Positions 37,790 to 47,395 are shown, counted from the first letter of the stretch. The stretch: 48,528 nt of DNA from a bacterium HR24 (GCA_002898715.1 BEIA01000003.1:1-48528); one strand, 5' to 3'. Numbers and translations are program-made. The notes: generated by a model not told the origin, from the letters alone.

Positions 37790-38479
37790 GTGGCCCAGGC
37801 AGCAGCGCGAAAGCCGTACTATCCGGAAGAACTGGAGCGGCGCATCCTGAGCGCTGTCCTTTCCGGCAACCGCCCGGGCGCCGTCCGTTACCTGGATGCC
37901 TTCATGCAGAGCGTCCTGGCCGGCACCGGGCAGCTCGACCAACTACGCTCTTACGTCCTTCAGCTCCAGATCGTCCTCCTGCGTAAGTGCCGGCAGGCAG
38001 GAGTGGACACTGAAGAGCAGCTATGCCAGGCGGCGGCCTATGCCCGCGCCGTCCTGTCCGCCGGTCCGAGCGACCTGCGACGCATGACCCAGCAGCTCAT
38101 CGACGAGCTCATCGATATGGTGGTATGCCTGAAGAGCAGCGGCCGCCTGCGCACCATGGAGATGGCCTGCCGCTATATCCGAAGCAACTTCCACCGTCAC
38201 CTGCCCATGCAGGAGGTGGCAGCCATCGTCAACATGGGCTACCACTACTTCAGCCGTCTCTTCGCCCGCTACACGGGCATGACCTACCGCGATTTCCTCA
38301 TCGAGGTGCGCCTGCAGAGGGCCAAGGAGTTGCTCTCGGCCAGCGAGCTGAGCCTGGAAGAGATTGCGCGACAGGTGGGCTACAGCGATGCCAGCCACTT
38401 CAGCCGTGTTTTCAAGAGCCGTACGGGGATGAGCCCTCGGCGCTTCGCCGCCCGCCGGGGCGTGATGCCCGTGGCCTAG
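37790..38479 (+). CDS. AraC family transcriptional regulator
   Basis: C-terminal HTH YRDFLIEVRLQRAKELLSASELSLEEIARQVGYSDASHFSRVFKSRTGMSPRRF. Start moved from 37751 because that codon overlaps a TATAAT box. Confidence 0.92.
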   Translation: MAQAAARKPYYPEELERRILSAVLSGNRPGAVRYLDAFMQSVLAGTGQLDQLRSYVLQLQIVLLRKCRQAGVDTEEQLCQAAAYARAVLSAGPSDLRRMTQQLIDELIDMVVCLKSSGRLRTMEMACRYIRSNFHRHLPMQEVAAIVNMGYHYFSRLFARYTGMTYRDFLIEVRLQRAKELLSASELSLEEIARQVGYSDASHFSRVFKSRTGMSPRRFAARRGVMPVA

Positions 38480-38602
38480 AATCGCCCCGGCGAAGGGCAA
38501 AAAGGCACAATAAAACCTGCAAGGCATGGTCATGACACCCCTCCCTGCGCCCTCTATAGCTCTATTGCAAAGGAGAGACAACCCCGCGAGGAGGGAGAGG
38601 CA

Positions 38603-39103
38603 ATGGGATTCCAGCGACCGAGCGGCTTCAACCATGTAGCTTTCCCCACCTGGGACCTGGAGGCCACTCACGAGTTCTACACCAAGGTGTTGGGCCTCCC
38701 GCTGGTGGACGCAGTGAGCGGCGTGCCCCGCACGGGCGGCACGGGCGGGCGGTTCCTGCACGTCTTTTATGCTCTGGGCGACGGTACCTGCCTGGCGTTC
38801 TTCGCCGTGGAAGGGCTGCCCAGGGAGGAGGTCATCCAGCCCGTGCCCTGGTGGGCGCGGCACATCGCCCTGGCGGTGGACAGCATGGACGAGCTGATGG
38901 AGGCCAAGAAGCGGCTCGAGGCCCACGGCGTGCAGGTGAGCGACGTCATCGACCACGAGGGCGTCTGGGAGTCCATCTATTTCCGCGACCCCAACGGCCT
39001 CCAGCTCGAGATTACCTATCAGAGCCGCGACCTGACGGAGGAGGAGGCCCGCCGCGCCCAGCAGATGCTGGAGAGCTGGCTCAAGGAGCATGCCCCTGCC
39101 TGA
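38603..39103 (+). CDS. VOC family (glyoxalase/bleomycin-resistance/dioxygenase) protein
   Basis: FNHVAFPTWDLEATHEFYTKVLGLPLVDAVSG, HIALAVDSMDELMEAKKRLEAHGVQVSDV, SIYFRDPNGLQLEITY. Confidence 0.92.
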   Translation: MGFQRPSGFNHVAFPTWDLEATHEFYTKVLGLPLVDAVSGVPRTGGTGGRFLHVFYALGDGTCLAFFAVEGLPREEVIQPVPWWARHIALAVDSMDELMEAKKRLEAHGVQVSDVIDHEGVWESIYFRDPNGLQLEITYQSRDLTEEEARRAQQMLESWLKEHAPA

Positions 39104-39196
39104 GCGGGTGGGCCTCCCTGGATAGACCGCGGCATCGGATCGTCCACGGCACAGCGCCATAACCAGGGGGCACATATGCCCCGGGAGGAAGCTGGC

Positions 39197-40474
39197 ATGA
39201 AGAAGTGGCTGCTTTTCGCACTGGCAGGGCTGGCGCTGCTGGCTGTCGCCTGCGGCGGCGGCGGAGAGGCGACGCCTGGCGGCACGCCCCAGACGGGACT
39301 ACCGCCCGGCTGGAAACAGGTCAAGACCGACTACGGGGTAACCGACACGGAGATCCGGGTCGGGCACCGCAACATCCTGAGTGGGCCCCTGGCCGTGTTC
39401 GCCGCCGGCGCGCCCTTCCTGGAGGCATACGTGAGGAAGGTCAATGCCGAAGGCGGCATCTGCGGTCGCAACCTCCGCCTCATCGTCGAGGATCACCAGG
39501 GGAATCCGGCCCGCGCCCTGGAGGTGAGCCAGAAGCTGGTAGACCGGGACCAGGTGGTGGCCACGATAGGGGATGTGGGCACCAGCGCCGTGGCCGCCAC
39601 GCTGGACTACATGAACCAGGCTAAGGTGCCGCAACTGTTCGCCACGCTGGGCGTCGAGAGGCTCCTCGATCCCCAGAAGTACCCCTACACCATCACCTTC
39701 GTCCCCACCTTCGCCTCCGACTTCCGCATCATGGCCCGGCTCATCAACGAGCGGTTCCCCAACGCGACGGTGGCCATCCTGTACCAGAACGATGCCGCCG
39801 GGCAGGATGGGCTAGCGGGATTCAAACAAGAGTTCCGCGGGCGCATCGTGGCCGAGCAGTCCTACGAGTCCACCGCCACCGAGCTGACGTCCCAGCTCGC
39901 CAACCTGAAGGCCGCCAACCCCGACCTGCTCGTGTCCATCAGCCTGTCCATCACCTTTACGCAGCAAGTATTCCGCTACATGGCTGGCACCAACTGGCAG
40001 ACCAAGGTCTTCATGGCCTACCCCAACACTCCCTCGGGCCTGGCCAGCGCGGTGGGTGGAGGCAACGCCGAGGCCGGCTACCGGCAGATCGCCGGCGCGG
40101 TCCTGAACGTGTACGTGATGGAGGCGGCCCTTCACCGCAACACGCCCGAGTGGCGCGAACTGGAGCAGATAACCCAGCAGTACGGGGCGCCGCCGGTACA
40201 GCCCGCCACCATCTACATGGCCTCGGCGGCGCACCTTTCCGTGGAGGCGCTCAAGCGGGCCTGCGACCAGGGCGACATGACCCGCGACGGGGTGCTGCGG
40301 GCGGCCCAGACCATCCGCGACTTCCATCCCTTCAGCCTGTGGCCGGGCATCCTGGTCACGGTGGCGCCGGGCGACCCCTACACCATCGAGACGATGGTGC
40401 CGGTGGAGGTGCAGGCTGACGGCTCCCTCCGTCCCCTGAGCGACCGGCCCATCTCGGGCGAGGCCCGCAGGTAG
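39197..40474 (+). CDS. ABC transporter substrate-binding lipoprotein, branched-chain amino acid/LivK-type
   Basis: Lipobox LAVAC; DTEIRVGHRNILSGPLAVFA; paralogue of 1251..2525. Confidence 0.9.
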   Translation: MKKWLLFALAGLALLAVACGGGGEATPGGTPQTGLPPGWKQVKTDYGVTDTEIRVGHRNILSGPLAVFAAGAPFLEAYVRKVNAEGGICGRNLRLIVEDHQGNPARALEVSQKLVDRDQVVATIGDVGTSAVAATLDYMNQAKVPQLFATLGVERLLDPQKYPYTITFVPTFASDFRIMARLINERFPNATVAILYQNDAAGQDGLAGFKQEFRGRIVAEQSYESTATELTSQLANLKAANPDLLVSISLSITFTQQVFRYMAGTNWQTKVFMAYPNTPSGLASAVGGGNAEAGYRQIAGAVLNVYVMEAALHRNTPEWRELEQITQQYGAPPVQPATIYMASAAHLSVEALKRACDQGDMTRDGVLRAAQTIRDFHPFSLWPGILVTVAPGDPYTIETMVPVEVQADGSLRPLSDRPISGEARR

Positions 40475-40500
40475 CTGTTCGTCCGGGAACGGGGGATGCC

Positions 40501-41751
40501 ATGAGGACTGCCTCTCGCAACCTGCTCGTCCGCCACCAGTACTACGAGACGCTGGAAGGGGTGCATCGGGAGCCGGTGGTCGTCACCGCCAGCGACGGCA
40601 TTCAGACCCTGGGCCTCCTCCACGAACCGCCCACCGGCCGCGCCAGGACGGCATTGCTGGTGATCCATCCGCGGGCCGACTTCACGCGCCACTACCTGGC
40701 GCCTCTCCTCGCCCAGCGCGGGTACGCCGTCCTTGGCCACAACAGCCGCTACGTGAACAACGACAGCGACGCCCTGCACGAGCGCATGCTGCTGGACATA
40801 GCGGCGGCGCTGCGGGAGCTGAGGGCCAGGGGTTACGAGCGGCTCGTGCTGCTCGGGAACAGCGGCGGCGGCTCCCTCACTGCCTTCTATCAGTGGCAGG
40901 CGACCACGCCCCCGGCCGAGCGCCTGACGGCGAGTCCTGCCGGAGACCCGGTGCCCCTGGCCGAGGAGGACATGCCCGTGGCCGAGGCGATGGTGCACAT
41001 TGCCGTCCACTCTGGCCAGGGCAACGTCATGCGGAGGGTCATCGACCCGGCGGTGGTGGACGAGAACGACCCCCTCCTCACCGACTCATCCGTAGATATG
41101 TACCATCCCGCCAACGGTCGGCGCCCCTGGCCCGAGCCCTCCCGGTACGACCGCGGCTGGCTGCAGGCGTACTGGCGGGCACAGGAAGAGCGCTGCCGCC
41201 GCCTCGACGTCCTGGCGCGGGCATACCTGGACGAGCACTCGGCGGCCGAGGCCGGCGACGGCGGCCCGGAGGGCCGCTACGCCCGCGAACGGCGTAGACG
41301 CCTGGCGCGGTATCTGGTCGTCTACCGCACGCTGGCCGACCCGGCCTATCTCGACCCGAGCATCGACCCTTCGGAAAGGCCCCTGGGCTCCATGTTCACG
41401 CCCGGGCTCGACCCGGTGGTGGGCAACTACGGCCCGGGCGGCCTGGGCCGCGTCCTCACACCACGTGGTTGGCTCAGCACGTGGTCGCCCTTCTCTACCA
41501 ACGCCGACCTCACCCGCAGCCTGCGCCACATCACCTGCCCTTGCCTGTTCGTGCAGGCCACCGGCGACACGGAGATACGGCCCCAGGAGTTTGCGGCCAT
41601 TGTCGCCAGCAGCGCTGCCAGCGACAAAACGGCCGTCGAGGTGCGGGGCGACCATTACCTGCTGCCCCTGGAAGGCCAGGAGGACGATCCTCGCCCCAAA
41701 GCGGCCGACATCATAGCTGACTGGCTGGCGGCGAGAGTGCCACCGCGATAG
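40501..41751 (+). CDS. Alpha/beta hydrolase
   Basis: LLVIHPRADFTRHYLAPLLAQRGYAVLGHNSR, nucleophile elbow LLGNSGGGSLTAF, C-terminal GDHYLLPLEGQ. Confidence 0.82.
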   Translation: MRTASRNLLVRHQYYETLEGVHREPVVVTASDGIQTLGLLHEPPTGRARTALLVIHPRADFTRHYLAPLLAQRGYAVLGHNSRYVNNDSDALHERMLLDIAAALRELRARGYERLVLLGNSGGGSLTAFYQWQATTPPAERLTASPAGDPVPLAEEDMPVAEAMVHIAVHSGQGNVMRRVIDPAVVDENDPLLTDSSVDMYHPANGRRPWPEPSRYDRGWLQAYWRAQEERCRRLDVLARAYLDEHSAAEAGDGGPEGRYARERRRRLARYLVVYRTLADPAYLDPSIDPSERPLGSMFTPGLDPVVGNYGPGGLGRVLTPRGWLSTWSPFSTNADLTRSLRHITCPCLFVQATGDTEIRPQEFAAIVASSAASDKTAVEVRGDHYLLPLEGQEDDPRPKAADIIADWLAARVPPR

Positions 41752-41778
41752 GGGCAGGTAGGAGGAGCGACAGCGGAC

Positions 41779-42876
41779 ATGACCACCCCGGACGCGCCCC
41801 GCAGGCCCAAGGTCAGCCTGCTGCATCACCCCATCTATCCCCTCGCATATTCGCTGGAGGTATTCCGCGCGGCGGAGGAGCTCGGCTTTCACGCCTGCTA
41901 CTGCGCCGACGCCTACCGCTTCAAGGACCCGTGGACGGTGCTGGCTGCGGCCGCCGTGCACACGCGCCGCATCCGGCTCGGGCCCAGCGCCACCCACGTC
42001 TTCCTGCGCGACCCGACCCTCATAGCCCAGTCACTGGCGACCCTGGACGAGCTGTCCGAGGGGAGGGTGGAGGCGGTGGTCAGCTTCGGCGGGCCCGCCC
42101 TGCTGCGCCGCTACCACGTGCAGTGGCAGGGCACCAGGCCAGTAGAGCGGGTGAAGGAGGCGCTCCAGGTGATGCGCTCCTTCCTGGACAGCGGCCAGTG
42201 CGACCACCAGGGCCGGTTCTTCCGCTACGCTGCTCTGGCCACCCTCTCGCGGCCGGTCCAGGCCCACCTGCCCTTGATGATGGCCAGCACCGGCGGCAAG
42301 CTGGCCATGCGAGCGGCAGGCGAGGTAGCCGACGGGGCCCATGTGCTCCTGGCCCGGTCGCGTCGGGCATGGGAGTATGCCTGGGAGCAGGTGCGGGCGG
42401 GGGCACGCAGGGCGGGCCGCGACGACGGGTCGCTGGACATGGCTGCCGTCCAAATCGTCGTCTGCTCCCAGGACGGTGAAGCGGCCCACGAGTTGGCCCG
42501 TCTGTTCGTCGCTACGTACCTGCCCATCGTGCCCGACGTCCTGGCCGAGCTGAACGGGATCCCGCCCGAGAGGCTCGTGCCGGTCCGCGAGGCCTTCGCC
42601 CGGGGGGATGTGGTGCGGATGGTCTCGCTCTCCACTCGCGACCTGACCGACAGGATAGCCATCGCCGGCACGCCAGAGGAATGTCTGCACGAACTCCGGG
42701 AGCACGTGCTGGCCTCCGGCGCGCGGCACCTGGTACTGATGGTGGTGGGGCCCCGTTATGCCCAGACGACCTTCGGGCTGACGGTGGATGGGGTGCCCGA
42801 GATAGCGGACCAGCTCAGGCTGCTGGCGGAACGGGTCTTAGGGCCCCTCGGGCTCGCGCGGGCGCAGACCCTGTGA
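41779..42876 (+). CDS. LLM class flavin/F420-dependent oxidoreductase
   Basis: EVFRAAEELGFHACYCADAYRFKDPWTVLAAAAVHTRRIRLGPSATHVFLRDPTLIAQSLATLDELSEGRVEAVVSFG. Confidence 0.87.
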   Translation: MTTPDAPRRPKVSLLHHPIYPLAYSLEVFRAAEELGFHACYCADAYRFKDPWTVLAAAAVHTRRIRLGPSATHVFLRDPTLIAQSLATLDELSEGRVEAVVSFGGPALLRRYHVQWQGTRPVERVKEALQVMRSFLDSGQCDHQGRFFRYAALATLSRPVQAHLPLMMASTGGKLAMRAAGEVADGAHVLLARSRRAWEYAWEQVRAGARRAGRDDGSLDMAAVQIVVCSQDGEAAHELARLFVATYLPIVPDVLAELNGIPPERLVPVREAFARGDVVRMVSLSTRDLTDRIAIAGTPEECLHELREHVLASGARHLVLMVVGPRYAQTTFGLTVDGVPEIADQLRLLAERVLGPLGLARAQTL

Positions 42877-45033
42877 AGGCCCCTGACTGCCAGCGCTGTC
42901 CGTAGCAAGTCTCTCTCCGGCTTCTGTTCCCAGGGCCTCCAACGCTTCCATGAGCTCTCGAGGGCCGACAGCCACGTCTTCGCCCTCGACTGCTGTGGCC
43001 AGCGCTCGTCGGCGCGCCTCCACGGCCAGCTCGGCCAGAGCGGCGGGGCTCCACCCCTCGGTGCGCCGGGCCAGGGACTCTATCAGGTCCCCGTCCTCGG
43101 CCAGGCCGAGTGGCCTCAACACTACTCGCAGGATGTCCTCTCGTTCCCGTTGGTCGGGCAGAGAGAGGCTGATGCGGAGGCCGAATCGGCCCGGCCGCAG
43201 CAGAGCGGGGTCGAGCAGATCGGCGCGGTTGGTGGCGCCGATGACCACCACCTGGGCGCCGCTGTCGAGTCCGTCCATCTCGGCCAGGAGCTGGTTCACC
43301 ACCCGCTCGGAGGTGCGGGTGGAAGCGTCGCTGCCGCGACGGGGGGCCACAGCATCGAGCTGGTCGATGAACACCAGCGCCGGGGCCAGCTGCCGGGCGA
43401 GTCGGAATATCTGTCGCACCGCCTCTTCGGACTCGCCCAGCCACTGGCTAAACACCTCTGGCCCGTCCACGGCGATGAAGTTGACCTGCGTCTCGTGGGC
43501 CAGGGCGCGGGCCAGGTGGGTCTTGCCGCTGCCCGGGGGCCCCTCCAGCAGCACCCCCGCCGGGGGGTGCAGGCCCAGCCGGCGGTACCGCTCGGGCTCC
43601 CTCAACGGCCGCACCACGAGGTCCCACAGACGGCGCTTGGCCGCGAACAGGCCGCCCACGTCCTGCCAGGATACCTGGGGCACCGCCACCAGGGCCTGTC
43701 GCAGGGCGGAGGGCCGCACTCGCGCCAGGGCGGATTCCAGGTCCTGCCGGGTCACGTGCAGGCGCGAGAGGTCGGCGTCGGGGGGCCGGAGGGATGGATC
43801 GGCCGGGCGGAGGTGGCGTCGCAGGGCCGAAAGCCCCGCCTCCCGGCATAGCTCCATCAGGTCGGCACCGACGAAGCCGTGGGTGCGGGCCGCCAGCTCG
43901 GGCAGGAACTCTGCGGCGTCGGGCGAGAGAGGCATCTCGCGGGTGTGGATGCGCAGTATCTCCAGGCGGCCATGCTGGTCTGGCGGGCCGATGTACACCT
44001 CGCAGTCGAAGCGCCCGGGACGTCGCAGGGCAGGCTCGAGGCTGTCCAGCCGGTTGGTAGTGGCGATGGCCACCACGCCGTCCATCTGGTGCAGGCCGTC
44101 CAGGAGCGCGAGCAGCTGGCTTACGAGCCGTGCCTCGGCCTGGGTGGACGCCACCGAGCGGCGGGGCGCTATGGAGTCGATCTCGTCGAAAAAGATGATA
44201 GCGGGCGCATTGTGGGCGGCCTCGCCGAATATGCGCCTGAGGTTCCCCTCCCCCTCGCCGTAGTAGGTGCCGATGATGTCCGGCCCGCTGACGTAGTAGA
44301 AACGGGCGTCGATCTCGTTGGCGATAGCTCTCAGAAGGAGGGTCTTGCCCACCCCTGGCGGCCCGTGGAGGAGGATGCCCCGCGGACCCTGAATGCCTAG
44401 CTGGTGGTAGACGTGGGGCAGCAGCAAGGGCACCTCCACCAGTTCGCGCAGGAGCCGAATGTGCTGCGCCATGCCCCCCACGTCCTCGAAGGTCACCGCC
44501 AGTTCGGCCTCGTGCTCGGCGTAAGGGGCCAGCTCCACCTGCGTGTCGGCGGTCACCACTCCCGGGCCCGGCTCCACCAGCGCCGCCCTGTAGACGGTGC
44601 CGCCGCGGCCGCCCGGGAAGGGCGCGTACACCAGCGACCCCTCTCCCACCAGCGCCCCCTGGGCCGCCAGGTAGCGGGCCAGGTGCTCGTACAGGCGGGG
44701 CACCATGGACACGTCCACCGCCGCTGACAGGACCAAATGGCGCACCGGCGGCGGGTGCGGGAAGGGCTCTACGCTTATTTGCTCGCCCACACGGGCGCCC
44801 AGTGCCTGGCGCAGGTAACGGTCCAGGCGCGCTGTGCCCTGGCCTTGGTCTCCCGACAGGGGCCCGGCCGTTCTCGCCGGCAGTCTGCGGCCGCGCCTGC
44901 TGACCAGCAGCACGGCATCGCCCGGGGCGAGGTGCAGCTCGTCCATGCACACGGGGTCCAGGTAGGCGAAGGCGCCGGCTCCCGGGGCGTGGTCGGGCGG
45001 AAGCCGGTCGACGACCAGGCGCATGGGCACCAC
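42838..45033 (-). CDS. Cdc48/p97-like AAA+ ATPase with two AAA modules and N-terminal double-psi-like domain
   Basis: D1 GPPGVGKTLLLRAIANE, IIFFDEIDSIAPRR; D2 GPPGSGKTHLARALAHE, LVFIDQLDAVAPRRG, ALLRPGRFG. Confidence 0.93.
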   Translation of the reverse strand: MVPMRLVVDRLPPDHAPGAGAFAYLDPVCMDELHLAPGDAVLLVSRRGRRLPARTAGPLSGDQGQGTARLDRYLRQALGARVGEQISVEPFPHPPPVRHLVLSAAVDVSMVPRLYEHLARYLAAQGALVGEGSLVYAPFPGGRGGTVYRAALVEPGPGVVTADTQVELAPYAEHEAELAVTFEDVGGMAQHIRLLRELVEVPLLLPHVYHQLGIQGPRGILLHGPPGVGKTLLLRAIANEIDARFYYVSGPDIIGTYYGEGEGNLRRIFGEAAHNAPAIIFFDEIDSIAPRRSVASTQAEARLVSQLLALLDGLHQMDGVVAIATTNRLDSLEPALRRPGRFDCEVYIGPPDQHGRLEILRIHTREMPLSPDAAEFLPELAARTHGFVGADLMELCREAGLSALRRHLRPADPSLRPPDADLSRLHVTRQDLESALARVRPSALRQALVAVPQVSWQDVGGLFAAKRRLWDLVVRPLREPERYRRLGLHPPAGVLLEGPPGSGKTHLARALAHETQVNFIAVDGPEVFSQWLGESEEAVRQIFRLARQLAPALVFIDQLDAVAPRRGSDASTRTSERVVNQLLAEMDGLDSGAQVVVIGATNRADLLDPALLRPGRFGLRISLSLPDQREREDILRVVLRPLGLAEDGDLIESLARRTEGWSPAALAELAVEARRRALATAVEGEDVAVGPRELMEALEALGTEAGERLATDSAGSQGPSQGLRPREPEGP

Positions 45034-45037
45034 GCGT

Positions 45038-45556
45038 CTAGCGCTGGGCGGCCAGCCACTCGGGGCAGGGCTCCAGGAGCTCGAAGCCGCTCCCCTGGTC
45101 GACGTACAGGGCGTCCACCAGGTTCTCCTGGGCCGCCACCAGCACTACTGTGTCTTCGCCGTCGTTGAAGTGCTGGAAGACGACGCCCTCGGGGCGCAGA
45201 GGTATGTTGATCACGCAGCCCTGCGCCCAGTCGTAGCGGACGCCGTCCAGGACCGTGTGTCCTGTGGAGCCCTTCCAGACGTAGTAGACGTGGCCGCCCT
45301 GGCACTTGAGCCGGCCGGTGCGGCTGCCAGGCGGTATGTGCATCGTCCACACGATGAGGGCCCGGTTGGACGTGTCGGTGATGGAGGGGTGGAGGTACCA
45401 CTGCACCAGGCCCCAGGGGTTCAGCTCGACGGGCACCTCGCTGCCCTTCACCAGGTTCAGGGCGGAGCGACGCCACTCGCGCTGGCGGTCGCGCAGCTCC
45501 AGCAGCTCCTGGAACAGGTTGCGCGATTTGAGTTGCTGGTAGCGCTCCGTCTCCAT
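45038..45556 (-). CDS. Cupin domain-containing protein
   Basis: MHIPPGSRTGRLKCQGGHVYYVWKGSTGHTVLDGVRYDWAQGCVINIPLRPEGVVFQHFNDGEDTVVLV. Confidence 0.82.
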   Translation of the reverse strand: METERYQQLKSRNLFQELLELRDRQREWRRSALNLVKGSEVPVELNPWGLVQWYLHPSITDTSNRALIVWTMHIPPGSRTGRLKCQGGHVYYVWKGSTGHTVLDGVRYDWAQGCVINIPLRPEGVVFQHFNDGEDTVVLVAAQENLVDALYVDQGSGFELLEPCPEWLAAQR

Positions 45557-45560
45557 CGTC

Positions 45561-46100
45561 TCACCTGCCCCGGGCCTGCCCCTGCTGCTCTAGCCAGAGG
45601 GGAGAAAGCTCCAGTTGCTCCATCTCGCTGCCCACGTGGTCCCAGATGAAGTCGTTGATGAAGGCCAGCCAGAAGGAGGACTGGCCGTCCTGGCGGCGAT
45701 TGAAGTGCTGGTGGACTACGCCGCCCTCCTTCACCGGCAGGATGAGCAGGTCGCCGGCCTCCCAGTGGTGGGGCACGTCGTCCATGGTGGTGGTGCCCTC
45801 CCCTTCCAGGGCGAAGATCACCAGACCGCCCTGGTGCCGGTGCTTCCCCGAGACCCTGGGGATCTCCTGCACGAAGACGTACCAGTCCTGCAGACAGGTG
45901 TCCTTGTAGGCCCCCGGGTGCAGGAACCACATGATCTTCCCCTGCCGGCTCACGTCCCACTCCCGCTCGTGGGGCCAGACCACCACTTTCCCCCGGTGCT
46001 GGCGCTCGACGAAGGTCTGGCGTCTCTCGAAGCAGAGCTCGTACCCGGGCCTGGGGCCCGGCCCCTCCTCCCGTTCTCGCTGGCGTACCCGCTCCCGCAC
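45561..46100 (-). CDS. Cupin domain-containing protein, paralogue of the downstream cupin
   Basis: VQEIPRVSGKHRHQGGLVIFALEGEGTTTMDDVPHHWEAGDLLILPVKEGGVVHQHFNRRQDGQSSFWLAF. Confidence 0.82.
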   Translation of the reverse strand: MRERVRQREREEGPGPRPGYELCFERRQTFVERQHRGKVVVWPHEREWDVSRQGKIMWFLHPGAYKDTCLQDWYVFVQEIPRVSGKHRHQGGLVIFALEGEGTTTMDDVPHHWEAGDLLILPVKEGGVVHQHFNRRQDGQSSFWLAFINDFIWDHVGSEMEQLELSPLWLEQQGQARGR

Positions 46101-46252
46101 GGCACCCTCCTGCGACTTCGGCTGATGAGTCCTTTATAGGCCGGCACCTCCCCGCCTACACGACCTGGATTTGCAAATTGCGTTGCGCGGTGTTGCCCTG
46201 TCTTCCGCCGACGAAGTGGCTGGCACCGGGAACGGCGCCCCGCCCCCTGGAG

Positions 46253-46258
46253 TATAAT
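46253..46258 (+). promoter_or_regulatory. Putative -10 element (TATAAT) 9 nt before the AmrS ATG
   Basis: gagTATAATctgtgtggaATG; implies a leaderless or near-leaderless mRNA if active. Confidence 0.4.
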
Positions 46259-46267
46259 CTGTGTGGA

Positions 46268-47395
46268 ATGCCTAAGCTCATCGGCCGCTCTTTGACCCTC
46301 GCCCAGGTCATCGACCGCTACGCCCGCCCCGGCGAGCTGTACGAACGGCTCGAGGGGGGCAAGGTGCGCTGTTACGCCTGTGGGCACCGCTGCGTGGTGC
46401 TGGACGGGCAGCGGGGTATCTGTCAGGTGCGGTTCAACCGGGGCGGCACACTCATGGTCCCCCATAACTATGTGGCTGCCCTGCAGTGCGACCCCATCGA
46501 GAAGAAGCCGTTCTTCCACGCCCTGCCCGGCGCGCTTGCCCTCACCTTCGGCATGCTGGGCTGCGACTACCATTGCCCCTACTGCCAGAACTGGGTCACC
46601 TCCCAGGCCCTGCGCGACCCGGTAGCCGGGGTGGAGCCCATGGAGGTCTCGGCTGAGGAGCTGGTCCAGATAGGCGAGCGCATGGGGGCCCGGGCCTATG
46701 TCAGCTCTTACAACGAGCCCCTCATCACCTCGGAATGGGCGGCGGAGGTGTTCCGCCTGGCCAAGGCGAGGGGGCACTTGACTGCCTACGTCTCCAACGG
46801 CAACGCCACTCGCGAGGCACTGGAGTACCTCCGGCCCTGGCTGGACTGCTACAAGGTCGACCTCAAGTCCATGAACCCTAAGAACTATCGCGTCCTCGGC
46901 GGCAAGCTGGAGCACGTGCTCGAGACCATCCGCATGACCTGGGAGATGGGGTTCTGGGTAGAAGTGGTGACGCTGGTCGTGCCGGGCTTCAACGACTCGA
47001 ATGAAGAGCTGCGCGATGCGGCCCGGTTCATCGCCTCGGTCTCTCCCGACATTCCCTGGCACGTCACCGCCTTCCACAAGGACTACAAGATGACCGACCC
47101 GGAAAACACGGACGCCCGCACACTGATGCGCGCCGCCGCCATCGGCCGGGAGGAGGGCCTGCGCTACGTGTACGCCGGCAACCTGCCGGGCATGGTGGGC
47201 GACTTCGAGAACACCCGCTGCCCTCGCTGCCAGCGCCTCCTCATCGGCCGCTACGGCTACCGCATCCTCGCCTACGAGCTGACGCCCGAGGGAGCATGCC
47301 CGGGTTGCGGCGAGCGCATACCGGGCGTCTGGTGGCAGGGAGAGCGGCCGCGACAGGTGGCCGACGCTCCCATTCCCCTGACGTACCGTATCTGA
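46268..47395 (+). CDS. amrS: AmmeMemoRadiSam-system radical SAM enzyme (AmrS-like)
   Basis: CYACGHRCVVLDGQRGICQVRFNRGG, ALTFGMLGCDYHCPYCQNW (CxxxCxxC), SSYNEPLITSEWAAEVFRLAKARG. Confidence 0.9.
   Translation: MPKLIGRSLTLAQVIDRYARPGELYERLEGGKVRCYACGHRCVVLDGQRGICQVRFNRGGTLMVPHNYVAALQCDPIEKKPFFHALPGALALTFGMLGCDYHCPYCQNWVTSQALRDPVAGVEPMEVSAEELVQIGERMGARAYVSSYNEPLITSEWAAEVFRLAKARGHLTAYVSNGNATREALEYLRPWLDCYKVDLKSMNPKNYRVLGGKLEHVLETIRMTWEMGFWVEVVTLVVPGFNDSNEELRDAARFIASVSPDIPWHVTAFHKDYKMTDPENTDARTLMRAAAIGREEGLRYVYAGNLPGMVGDFENTRCPRCQRLLIGRYGYRILAYELTPEGACPGCGERIPGVWWQGERPRQVADAPIPLTYRI

Noticed and set aside
43448-44950. 500-aa minus-strand ORF within the Cdc48-like gene
   Set aside because: Alternate-frame, Ala/Gly/Arg/Pro-rich shadow of the AAA+ gene.
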